A stretch of 64,000 bases of DNA from an uncultured Tenacibaculum sp. (GTDB lineage: Bacteria > Bacteroidota > Bacteroidia > Flavobacteriales > Flavobacteriaceae): the NCBI GenBank assembly GCA_947496185.1, contig CANMCD010000002.1, positions 265,738 through 329,737 of the forward strand, written 5' to 3'. Shown here piece by piece: positions 47,548 through 54,363 of the stretch; position 1 is the stretch's first letter, and every line of letters starts with the position of its first letter. The notes beneath the pieces were generated by a model. The model had not been told where the DNA came from. It searched no databases and saw only the letters and a list, made by a program, of their open reading frames with translations. Position numbers and translations under genes: made by a program.

Positions 47548-47583
47548 CTTATTAGGGTTAACCCTAAGTTCGTGTTAGGGTTA
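47548..47583. repeat. alternating AACCCT/AGGGTT arms with a perfect palindrome
   Basis: The 16-bp palindrome TTAGGGTTAACCCTAA (47552-47567) is flanked on the left by AACCCT and on the right by TTAGGGTTA (47575-47583). The arms can form mutually exclusive hairpins, for example AACCCTAA-N7-TTAGGGTT. It sits just before the next promoter, so an operator or attenuator role is possible. Confidence 0.6.
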
Positions 47584-47590
47584 TTAGGTA

Positions 47591-47621
47591 TTGTTAAAAT
47601 AGTTTTAATACCGTAAATTTG
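47591..47621 (+). promoter_or_regulatory. promoter for the small lipoprotein operon
   Basis: TTG 47591-47593, 20-nt spacer, TAAATTTG 47614-47621. The first gene starts 120 nt later, leaving a long leader. Confidence 0.7.
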
Positions 47622-47740
47622 AAACGTCTAAACTGTACAAACTTTTTAACAAAATGTAAACTAACTATTAAAACCTTCACTAAAATAGGTCTTTTCGTGT
47701 TATTTTTACTAAAATTTTAATAATTAAAAATTTTATAGAA

Positions 47741-47911
47741 ATGAAAAGATTTTTACTTTTATCTGTTGCTATTTTTAGTTTAATTTTTACAAGTTGTACT
47801 GATAATACCCTAGAAGAAATTGAAAACAAAAAAAACGAAAAACAAGTTAAGTTTGTCGAAAATGGTGAGGTCGGTGATCATATTGATGATGGACAGCAAG
47901 AAGGTTCTTAA
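47741..47911 (+). CDS. small lipoprotein, 56 residues
   Basis: MKRFLLLSVAIFSLIFTSCT is a clear lipoprotein signal (Cys19). The mature part of about 38 residues is acidic and ends DGQQEGS. It overlaps the start of the next gene. Unrecognised; it may be a surface or immunity factor of the lysogen. Confidence 0.65.
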   Translation: MKRFLLLSVAIFSLIFTSCTDNTLEEIENKKNEKQVKFVENGEVGDHIDDGQQEGS

Positions 47912-48572
47912 TTTTAAGGCAGTGATATTTGGATTGATATATTTTTCTATTTGTTCTTTGCCATATATACATATAAATTTTGAAAAAGTTAGTGAATGGA
48001 AGCCTTACAAAGAGCATTATGCAAAATATAATGAAATATTAGAGAAGTCAAATTTAGAAAGGAATAGTTTGTTAAATGATCTTTCTAGCAAGAAAATTAG
48101 CATAGAAAAATATGTTGTTTTATCAAAGTCTTTAGATGAGCAAAGGTTAAAATCATTAAAAGCTTATCATATTAAAAAAAATCATATTAAAAAAGAGTTT
48201 TCATTTTTTGGATATTCTTCTTTTAGATATTTTTTATATGCATTAGGGCTGCCTTTATTTGCGTTATTTGTATCAATTTTTTCTACTTTTTTAGTTTTTA
48301 AATATGTAGATATAAGTTTTTATAAATATGCTTGTTATGGTTTTGTTTATGTTTCTTCTTTTTGGTTTTTGAGGTCTTTTTTAACAAGAACTGATTTTCC
48401 TAAATTTTCTTATGATTTAAGTTATGTGATATGCTCTATTTTTTCTACAATAATCATTGTTAGGGTTATAAACTTGTTAAATAGTAATAGTGTAAGAAAG
48501 AAAGAAATTCAAAAAGAACTAAATCTTTTGGTGACAAATGGTAATAAATTAGTAAGTATTTTAAAGTCTTAA
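47889..48572 (+). CDS. integral membrane protein with coiled-coil segment
   Basis: About 227 residues from the ATG pair at 47886/47889; the longer frame would run far into the upstream lipoprotein. It shows a first helix (about 9-27), a charged helical stretch (30-100), three more membrane helices (about 112-190) and a charged helical tail. Unrecognised. It overlaps the upstream lipoprotein gene by 23-26 nt, suggesting paired function. Confidence 0.7.
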   Translation: MDSKKVLNFKAVIFGLIYFSICSLPYIHINFEKVSEWKPYKEHYAKYNEILEKSNLERNSLLNDLSSKKISIEKYVVLSKSLDEQRLKSLKAYHIKKNHIKKEFSFFGYSSFRYFLYALGLPLFALFVSIFSTFLVFKYVDISFYKYACYGFVYVSSFWFLRSFLTRTDFPKFSYDLSYVICSIFSTIIIVRVINLLNSNSVRKKEIQKELNLLVTNGNKLVSILKS

Positions 48573-48574
48573 AA

Positions 48575-48853
48575 ATGTTAGAAAATTTAAAAAGAATAAA
48601 TTTCGAATTTGCATTATTGATTAGCGATTATGAGAATGGTCGTTTGTCTAAAAAACAAGTGATGGAAAACTTTGATAAGTTGCTAGTTGATTTAGAGCAG
48701 TTTTTAGATAAGAACCACGAGGTGTTTTTGTTAATGAAAAAAAAATTTGCTACAGCTTTAAATAATATAGAGAGGATTAAATGGTTGGATGAATCTATCC
48801 GATTAGAGTTAGATGAAATTGCTTTTCTTAGAAAGCAAGTTGGTTTAGTTTGA
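48575..48853 (+). CDS. small charged helical protein
   Basis: 92 residues, almost entirely predicted helix with heptad-like leucines (LVDLEQFLDKNHEVFLLM). It starts 2 nt after the membrane protein and overlaps the 3' end of the repressor gene by 9 nt on the other strand. Unrecognised. Confidence 0.65.
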   Translation: MLENLKRINFEFALLISDYENGRLSKKQVMENFDKLLVDLEQFLDKNHEVFLLMKKKFATALNNIERIKWLDESIRLELDEIAFLRKQVGLV

Positions 48854-49240
48854 TCTTTTATTGTTTACAAATTCACGCAACATTTCAGTTTCTTTTTGTG
48901 ATAATTTTAATTTAAGCCATTTCGAGAAAACAGCGTCTTGAAGTAGTTCTTCTTCGTGTTGCATAACTCCTTTTCTAATTATTTCTATTTCTTCAAAACT
49001 TAAAACTTCATCATCTACAGTAGTTTTTGCTACTTCTGTAGAAATATCTTCCATAAGTTTTGAAATCTCAATGTTATAGAAATTTGAAACTTTTAATATA
49101 AACTTTTTGCTAGCTTTAATACGTCCATTTAGATAATTGCTAACAGTTGCTTTTGACATAGATAAGTCTCTAGATAGCTGAGCTACAGGGAATTTAAAGT
49201 CAAGATTATTTACTTCTTTGATTAATTTTTGATTTAACAT
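48845..49240 (-). CDS. phage repressor, XRE/Cro-CI HTH
   Basis: 131 residues. The helix-turn-helix VAQLSRDLSMSKATVSNYLNG (about 19-39) is near the N-terminus, with an acidic helical C-terminal part that may dimerise. There is no LexA-like Ser/Lys protease domain, so induction by RecA self-cleavage is unlikely. Its divergent position and the three-part operator mark it as the lysogeny repressor. Confidence 0.85.
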   Translation of the reverse strand: MLNQKLIKEVNNLDFKFPVAQLSRDLSMSKATVSNYLNGRIKASKKFILKVSNFYNIEISKLMEDISTEVAKTTVDDEVLSFEEIEIIRKGVMQHEEELLQDAVFSKWLKLKLSQKETEMLREFVNNKRSN

Positions 49241-49255
49241 ATAATTTTTCTACTA

Positions 49256-49305
49256 AAAAAGTTTTAATAAAAGTTTTAAAAGTATTAAAACTTTTTATAC
49301 ATTTG
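49256..49305. promoter_or_regulatory. operator and early promoter of the lysis/lysogeny switch
   Basis: A 14-bp inverted repeat, AAAAAGTTTTAATA (49256-49269) and TATTAAAACTTTTT (49283-49296), encloses a third AAGTTTTAA half-site. A perfect TACATTTG (49298-49305) immediately follows and would drive the rightward genes. Repressor bound here would cover that promoter. Confidence 0.65.
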
Positions 49306-49307
49306 TA

Positions 49308-49628
49308 ATGTTCATCAATACAAAACTATTAAAAGTAAGGCGTAAAGCCAAATTTAAAGTATTAAAATACCTCAGAATGGTATCTAATAAAATAGTTTTA
49401 AAAAATCAAAAAAGTATGAATTTGAGTAAAACGGAATTTAACGTAGCTGCTTATTTATCAAGTGGTTTAGAAACTAAAATTATAGCTCATAAAATGAATC
49501 GATCAAACCATACTGTTATAGCGCATTTGCGTAATATTCGCAAAAAAAACGGTTGTAAGAATATAGCAGATATTACAAGGGAGTTCACTTTAAAATATGG
49601 TGATCCAAGATTAAAAACGATAGACTAG
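49308..49628 (+). CDS. LuxR/GerE-type HTH regulator
   Basis: 106 residues at most. The C-terminal half is a LuxR-like HTH (LSKTEFNVAAYLSSGLETKI, then NRSNHTVIAHLRNIRKKNG). The promoter lies so close that transcription would start near 49312, so the ATG at 49377 (83 residues) or 49416 is a better start than 49308. As the first rightward gene it has the place of a Cro-like or activator protein. Confidence 0.75.
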   Translation: MFINTKLLKVRRKAKFKVLKYLRMVSNKIVLKNQKSMNLSKTEFNVAAYLSSGLETKIIAHKMNRSNHTVIAHLRNIRKKNGCKNIADITREFTLKYGDPRLKTID

Positions 49629-49853
49629 ATGGACAGGATAGAAAATATAAAAAATTTGTATACCAAAATAAATACTGATAGAAAGCAGGATTTTTTTAAA
49701 GAGGTTGCGAAAGAATTTGAAATAGAACCTTCTTCTGTTAGAGTAGGATGGTTTACTAGATACGATATACCTAAGAAATATAGGGTAAGAGATAGATTAA
49801 TAGAGTTTATGCAAAAGTATATAGCACTGCAAAATAGTTGTTTTGTAGAGTAG
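49629..49853 (+). CDS. small early phage protein, possible HTH
   Basis: 74 residues, beginning directly after the previous stop. FFKEVAKEFEIEPSSVRVGWFTRYDIPKKYR looks like a short DNA-binding helix pair. Unrecognised. Confidence 0.6.
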   Translation: MDRIENIKNLYTKINTDRKQDFFKEVAKEFEIEPSSVRVGWFTRYDIPKKYRVRDRLIEFMQKYIALQNSCFVE

Positions 49854-49864
49854 TAAGTAAATAA

Positions 49865-50206
49865 ATGTTTAACCAAAAAAAGTATAAAATGAATAATTCT
49901 TTCCAACAAGAAGATTCACAAAAGTTCGTGGACCATCTATCACAGTTAGGTTTAGTTGTGATAGATAAAAAAGCCTTAGAGGATATACTTTTTGAATTAA
50001 AAGTTAAAGCGTTGATTCCGTTAAAAAACAAATGGTTGACGCGTAAAGAAGTTAAAGCAAAATATAATATATCAAGATATTGGCTTGATCAACGGGCTTT
50101 AGACCCAAAAACCTTATTAAAAGTTGATGTAGGGGATACATGTAAGTCTACTATCAAATATAACGAGCAATCAATTATAGACGAGCAAGATAGATTAGGA
50201 GTATAA
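49865..50206 (+). CDS. helix-turn-helix protein, excisionase-like
   Basis: 113 residues (start possibly at Met9). The segment PLKNKWLTRKEVKAKYNISRYWLDQRAL resembles the MerR/excisionase type of winged HTH common in Bacteroidota elements. A role in excision or early control is suggested by shape and place only. Confidence 0.65.
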   Translation: MFNQKKYKMNNSFQQEDSQKFVDHLSQLGLVVIDKKALEDILFELKVKALIPLKNKWLTRKEVKAKYNISRYWLDQRALDPKTLLKVDVGDTCKSTIKYNEQSIIDEQDRLGV

Positions 50207-50212
50207 CGGTCT

Positions 50213-50369
50213 AAGCCTTATAACGAAAAAAAAGTAAAGTTTTAATTTTTGGAGAAATCCGCACTAATAAAGTAAGTAGTTATAAGGCTTTTAAATATAG
50301 GTAGATTGGTTATTTGTGTTAATTCCCTTCTCATTTTTTACCTGGGGGGTGATTTGAGAAGGGTTTTTT
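50213..50369 (+). ncRNA. possible structured phage RNA ending in a terminator
   Basis: A 12-bp long-range inverted repeat, AAGCCTTATAAC (50213-50224) and GTTATAAGGCTT (50279-50290), is followed by a terminator: CCCTTCTCA (50325-50333), TGAGAAGGG (50355-50363), T6. The loop contains TTACCTGGGGGG. No open frame is present. It may be a regulatory RNA or a structured 3' leader. Confidence 0.45.
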
Positions 50370-50381
50370 AATTAAAGAGTG

Positions 50382-50534
50382 ATGAGTGATTATAATTTAA
50401 AAACCAAAGAAAAAACCGATAAAAATACACCTTGTTTTGATGATTTGAATAAATGTGAAGATACTTCACTTTGTGATCCAGTAGGATTTTTTGATATGAT
50501 TGAAAGATGTAGGTTGTGTAAACGAGTATTGTAA
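50382..50534 (+). CDS. cysteine-rich micro-protein
   Basis: 50 residues starting MSDYNLKTKEK, with cysteines at 18, 25, 31, 43 and 46, the last two as CRLC. It may bind zinc. Unrecognised. It lies directly after a terminator and before the replication genes. Confidence 0.5.
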   Translation: MSDYNLKTKEKTDKNTPCFDDLNKCEDTSLCDPVGFFDMIERCRLCKRVL

Positions 50535-50553
50535 ATTTAAAAATCAAGTTAAT

Positions 50554-50784
50554 ATGTTCGAAGTTACTATAAAATCTGAGGTTTATGAGATTGCTAAAAA
50601 ATTAGGCAGTCGAAAAGGTTTTTTTGACTACTATTTTTCCATTTTAAAAAATTGTGAAACATGTAGGCAAGCGTTTGAATTAGTGAATGAAATGGCTTGG
50701 TTGATCTTTGGGGAGTATAGATACTCTTCTTACACTTCGTTTACTGTACAAAAAAAAAGATTTCTGAAAAATGGCGGAAAATAA
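50554..50784 (+). CDS. small phage protein
   Basis: 76 residues from the ATG at 50554 (a TTG at 50500 would overlap the previous gene). Helical, with CETC in the middle. Unrecognised. It overlaps the next gene by 14 nt. Confidence 0.6.
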   Translation: MFEVTIKSEVYEIAKKLGSRKGFFDYYFSILKNCETCRQAFELVNEMAWLIFGEYRYSSYTSFTVQKKRFLKNGGK

Positions 50785-50941
50785 TATAGAAAAAGAGATT
50801 CAAGCACTAGTACTCAACGAATTCTTGACGAAAAACGATAATAGTGTACCTGCTATTTCTAAGCGATTAGGGATCGATAAATATAAGGTACACAAAATTT
50901 TAAATAAATATTTAGACGGAAAAAAATCAAAAGTAGAATGA
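50771..50941 (+). CDS. small HTH protein
   Basis: 56 residues. NSVPAISKRLGIDKYKVHKILNKYL is a compact helix-turn-helix. It overlaps the initiator gene by ATGA, so the two are probably translationally coupled and may act together in replication control. Confidence 0.6.
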   Translation: MAENNIEKEIQALVLNEFLTKNDNSVPAISKRLGIDKYKVHKILNKYLDGKKSKVE

Positions 50942-51960
50942 AAGATATATCACATTCTTTTTCAGTAAACATAGCAAAAGAACATGGAGTAAATTCAGCA
51001 ATTTTGTTACAACACATTGTTTTTTGGTATCTCAAAAATAAATCTGATAAAATTAATTTTTTTCATCGTGATTATTGGGTACGCATGTCTGTGAAGCAGT
51101 TAGGGGGTTATTTTATATACTTTAATCAGAGGCAAATAGGTTATGCTTTAAAAAAATTAGAAGAAAAGAAATTAATAAAAAGTAAGGAATTTAATGTAAA
51201 AAAGTCCGACCGAACAAAATGGTACACGTTAACAAAAAAAGGAAAAGAAATCACAGGTTTAAATGTTAATTACAAAATTGTAAATAACAATGATTTAGAC
51301 GGTGTTCAAACTACTGAAAATAAAGGGGTTACAGGTTTTGATAAAAATGTTAATTACAAAATTGTAAACAACAACGAAAATGCTCCTGAAAATCAGGGTG
51401 ATGTGAGTGGTGAAGAGGTTGACAAAATTGTAAAGCCAGTTGACAATTTTGTAAATACATTATATAAGGAAGTAGATATAAAAAGTATATATACTATTAC
51501 TACTATACTTGAACAAAAAGTTGATTTGATTGAAGTGATAGCAATGAAGAATAAATTGAAAATTGAAACCGTAAAGTATCAAATTTCAGAGTTTTCGAAA
51601 TATGTTATAGCTACTTCACAGGTGTATAATAACAGAAATGAATTGTACAAGCATTTCATGAATTGGATACCTAAACAAGACCTTTCTGAAAATGATTGTG
51701 ATAAAAATTTAGATTGGTTTTTGAAGAGGTTTAACAGTATTTCAAGGAAGCAATTTGTTAAAACAAGTTCTATAAAAAAACTCTTTCAAAAACAACTTGA
51801 CAACGGTTTTTCAGGAGATCAAATGGTTTTAGCGGTCAAAAATCTTTACAGCTCAGATGTTCGAAATGATTTTCATTTAAAATCAGCATTCAAGTTTGCA
51901 ACGCCTGATTATCTCCTAAAGGAAGGTAACTTAAATAAATACTTAAATCTTAACTACTAA
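50938..51960 (+). CDS. replication initiator-like protein (lambda O / DnaD type)
   Basis: 340 residues. The N-terminal winged helix (about 1-105, KDISHSFSVNIAKEHGVNSA... SVKQLGGYF) resembles phage replication proteins. A repeat-rich linker (about 108-175) holds NVNYKIVNNN twice, and a DnaD-like helical region follows (about 185-340). The linker DNA carries four ACAAAATTGT-type sites, as lambda O carries its own origin. The gene for an ATPase follows after one gene. Confidence 0.75.
   Translation: MKDISHSFSVNIAKEHGVNSAILLQHIVFWYLKNKSDKINFFHRDYWVRMSVKQLGGYFIYFNQRQIGYALKKLEEKKLIKSKEFNVKKSDRTKWYTLTKKGKEITGLNVNYKIVNNNDLDGVQTTENKGVTGFDKNVNYKIVNNNENAPENQGDVSGEEVDKIVKPVDNFVNTLYKEVDIKSIYTITTILEQKVDLIEVIAMKNKLKIETVKYQISEFSKYVIATSQVYNNRNELYKHFMNWIPKQDLSENDCDKNLDWFLKRFNSISRKQFVKTSSIKKLFQKQLDNGFSGDQMVLAVKNLYSSDVRNDFHLKSAFKFATPDYLLKEGNLNKYLNLNY
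51261..51520 (+). other. candidate phage replication origin inside the initiator gene
   Basis: Two identical 24-bp repeats (51261-51284, 51345-51368), containing AATTACAAAATTGTAAA, are 84 bp apart. Two more copies of the core follow: ACAAAATTGTAAA at 51422-51434 and inverted ACAATTTTGT at 51443-51452. An A+T-rich stretch with TATATAC follows to about 51520. Iterons followed by an unwinding region match the plan of the lambda origin. Confidence 0.55.
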
Positions 51961-51973
51961 AAACTAACCAATA

Positions 51974-52441
51974 ATGAAAATGTATAAAGACTTACAAATA
52001 GCTAAACAAGTACTTGAAAAGCAATCGGAAGGAGTTGTTAGAATTAAAAACAGCAGTTTAAAAGAAGTTAAGATAAAAGAAACAAATGCTTTAATAACTC
52101 TTTTGAATAATCATGAAAGTATTCTAAATAAGAGATTTAAGTTAGTTAGTCTTGACGGATTGTTGTGTGCTAGAATGCATACTTATTTATTTCAGTCAAT
52201 AAAGTCTGGAAATGATAATATATCAGAAATTTTACTTAAAGATATGTTATTAAGAATTGATAATGATTTACGTTTCCCAAACGCTCGAAAAGAGTCTTTA
52301 ATTTCATTATTGGAAACTCAAGATTTTGTTTCACAGTTTAAAAATAGAGGGTTACATTCTTTAAGGAATCAAGGAAAAGAATTTACTGTTTTAGTAGATA
52401 ATTTACTTCATCAAATAAAAACCAATTTAGTATGGAGTTGA
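51974..52441 (+). CDS. phage protein of the replication module
   Basis: 155 residues, mostly helical and soluble, no recognised motif. It overlaps the ATPase gene by 10 nt, so it is probably coexpressed and may assist it, for example as a loader or single-strand partner. No function is assigned. Confidence 0.65.
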   Translation: MKMYKDLQIAKQVLEKQSEGVVRIKNSSLKEVKIKETNALITLLNNHESILNKRFKLVSLDGLLCARMHTYLFQSIKSGNDNISEILLKDMLLRIDNDLRFPNARKESLISLLETQDFVSQFKNRGLHSLRNQGKEFTVLVDNLLHQIKTNLVWS

Positions 52442-53250
52442 TTAATGTTTACAATAAAAAAGTAGATCAAAAAGACGATTCAAATGGTTTTTTGAAAGAG
52501 ATATTGTCTCTTAGAGTAAAGGCGTCCGATGATATAAAAGGAAACGAGTATATAATTAAAATAGCAGGTATAAATAAATTTTCAAAGGGAGATATATCTG
52601 GATGGATTGGTAAGGCTAAAAGTAAGAAAACATTTGCATTGACACTCTTTGCTTCTTCTTTTTTAGGAGGGTTTAAAACAGGAAAGTTTACCGCAAATAA
52701 GAAAGGGAAATTGTTGTGGATAGATACTGAACAGTCGCCAAAAGATGTTCAGAGTATAGCAAAGAGAGTAAGATATTTGGTAGGTTCTGATAAAGATTTG
52801 TACATATATGGATTGCGACCAAAGAGTCCAAAAGAAAGAATAAAAGCTATAGAAACGTTGCTAACTCATTACAAGGATATAGAGTTGCTAATAATTGATG
52901 GGGTAAGAGATTTGTTAATGGATATCAATAACCCAGTAGAATGTACCGAAGTAATGACTCTTTTGATGAAGTGGAGTTGTGAATTGAATATTCATGTGGC
53001 TACTGTTCTTCATCAAAATAAAGGCGACGGTTTAGCTCGTGGTCATATAGGTACTGAGTTAGAAAATAAAGCTCAGAGCACTATTAGAGTTACGAAAGAT
53101 AGTATAGATAACAATACTAGTTGGATAGAAGAATTGTCTGGTAGAGGCAAAGGTTTTGAGAAGTTTAGCTTCTCTATTGATAACAATGGGATACCTCATT
53201 TTGTGGAGCAAGTAATTGATTTAGATGATGAAGAAGAACCTCCGTATTGA
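52432..53250 (+). CDS. RecA-like ATPase, RepA/DnaB-type
   Basis: 272 residues with a RecA-fold core: a degenerate Walker A in GKAKSKKTFALTL (GxxxSKKT), strand LLWIDTEQSP, Walker B LLIIDGVRD and a late HQNKGDGLARGH arm. The group covers plasmid RepA helicases and phage helicase-type ATPases. It probably unwinds or loads at the origin in the initiator gene. Confidence 0.82.
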   Translation: MELINVYNKKVDQKDDSNGFLKEILSLRVKASDDIKGNEYIIKIAGINKFSKGDISGWIGKAKSKKTFALTLFASSFLGGFKTGKFTANKKGKLLWIDTEQSPKDVQSIAKRVRYLVGSDKDLYIYGLRPKSPKERIKAIETLLTHYKDIELLIIDGVRDLLMDINNPVECTEVMTLLMKWSCELNIHVATVLHQNKGDGLARGHIGTELENKAQSTIRVTKDSIDNNTSWIEELSGRGKGFEKFSFSIDNNGIPHFVEQVIDLDDEEEPPY

Positions 53251-53458
53251 TATTAATAAAGCGATGTCTATTTGCTTTAGAAATGGCTTAAAAGTAGAGC
53301 CAGTAGTTACAGGGAAGAGTTTTGTTATACATGTAAATGATAACGGTAATGTGATTGAGTATAATAAGAAGATTAGTTCTAATCAAGTAGCAACAGCTGT
53401 TACTAAAACATATAAACACTTTGCGTTAAAAATATTAAAACAACAAGAATATGCCTAA
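53225..53458 (+). CDS. small phage protein
   Basis: Up to 77 residues. It overlaps the ATPase gene by 26 nt and the HNH gene by 8 nt. A small alpha/beta fold is likely (FVIHVNDNGNVIEYNKK). Unrecognised. Confidence 0.55.
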   Translation: MMKKNLRIDINKAMSICFRNGLKVEPVVTGKSFVIHVNDNGNVIEYNKKISSNQVATAVTKTYKHFALKILKQQEYA

Positions 53459-53765
53459 TAAGCCAACTGTAAAGCGTAAACCATGGCAAGAGGAAAGAGT
53501 GGTTCATAAGAGGAAAAAGGATAATTCTAAGATATATAACGGTAGAAAGTGGAGGAAATTTAGGAAAGAGAAATTGAAAGAGGAGCCGTTGTGTCGAAAA
53601 TGTTTGAATAAAGGAGTGATAAAGGAGGCTAAGGTTGTGGACCACATAAGAAGAATAGAAGACGGTGGAGAAATATATTCAAATAAAAACACTCAGAGCC
53701 TTTGCTCTAGGTGTCACAATCAAAAGTCAGGTAAAGAAGCCCACGGTTATAAAGAATCTAATTGA
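53451..53765 (+). CDS. HNH endonuclease
   Basis: 104 residues with the zinc cysteines CRKC and CSRCH, and the HNH motif VVDHI...N...QSLCSRCHNQKSGKE. In cos-type phages such a nuclease sits, as here, just before the terminase genes and helps cut the genome ends. Confidence 0.93.
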   Translation: MPNKPTVKRKPWQEERVVHKRKKDNSKIYNGRKWRKFRKEKLKEEPLCRKCLNKGVIKEAKVVDHIRRIEDGGEIYSNKNTQSLCSRCHNQKSGKEAHGYKESN

Positions 53766-53868
53766 GGGGGTATGGGGTCAAATACCTAAAAAGGTATCTG
53801 GTTGTACATCGCCTATCTCACTAGATTTTACTCATGATAATTTTTCAATAGGGGGGGTATAAATAAAT
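53764..53868 (+). other. G-rich gap before the terminase, possible cos region
   Basis: The gap between HNH and the small terminase has G-runs rare elsewhere in this A+T-rich DNA: GAGGGGGTATGGGG (53764-53777) and GGGGGGGTAT (53851-53860). A small hairpin ATACCT-AAAA-AGGTAT lies between. Position and composition suggest the terminase cutting site; this is inference. Confidence 0.4.
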
Positions 53869-53880
53869 AAGGATATAAAC

Positions 53881-54363
53881 ATGGAAGTAGCACATAAACA
53901 AATAAATAATAATAGTAAAGTAGTTGAAATGACTACAGAAGAAAAGGATTTATATCAAGCCTTAAAAAGTTTACCAGAGCCACCAAAGGCATCAGGTTTA
54001 AATAAGTCTCAGGTAATATGGTGGTACTGGTTTGGCAATGAGTTTTTGAAAACGAAACAATTTTCAAAATTAGATTTAACGCATCTACAAAAAGCTGCTT
54101 TTTGGATGGATGCTAGATGTCAAGCGATTAATAAAGTTAATTCAAAAGGGTATGATGGCGGTTTGGTTCAGGAGTTTGAATCAGGTGCCACAAATGTTTC
54201 AGGTCATGTTAGTATAATAGAGAAAGCAGATAAGCATTTAGATGAAGTATCTGCGCATTTTGGGTTGTCTTTTAAAGACCGTCAAAAATTGAAAGGAAGT
54301 AAAAAAACAGATAACCAGTTGAGCTTGTTTGATGTAGTATTGGATAAAATACATGGTGCATAA
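53881..54363 (+). CDS. terS: phage terminase small subunit, P27 type
   Basis: 160 residues of the P27 group: a helical N-terminal DNA-binding half (SLPEPPKASGLNKSQ...WWYWFGNEF) and the C-terminal LDEVSAHFGLSFKDRQKL. Near the end stands QLSLF (146-150), a perfect sliding-clamp-binding pentapeptide. It overlaps the large subunit by 1 nt. Confidence 0.88.
   Translation: MEVAHKQINNNSKVVEMTTEEKDLYQALKSLPEPPKASGLNKSQVIWWYWFGNEFLKTKQFSKLDLTHLQKAAFWMDARCQAINKVNSKGYDGGLVQEFESGATNVSGHVSIIEKADKHLDEVSAHFGLSFKDRQKLKGSKKTDNQLSLFDVVLDKIHGA

Noticed and set aside
49625-49909. 94-residue leftward frame in the early region
   Set aside because: It overlaps two rightward genes with better start and stop spacing and reads as low-complexity hydrophobic shadow.
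53665-53862. 65-residue frame spanning the HNH 3' end and the gap before TerS
   Set aside because: It overlaps the HNH zinc motif out of frame and continues into a non-coding, G-rich gap; no protein features.
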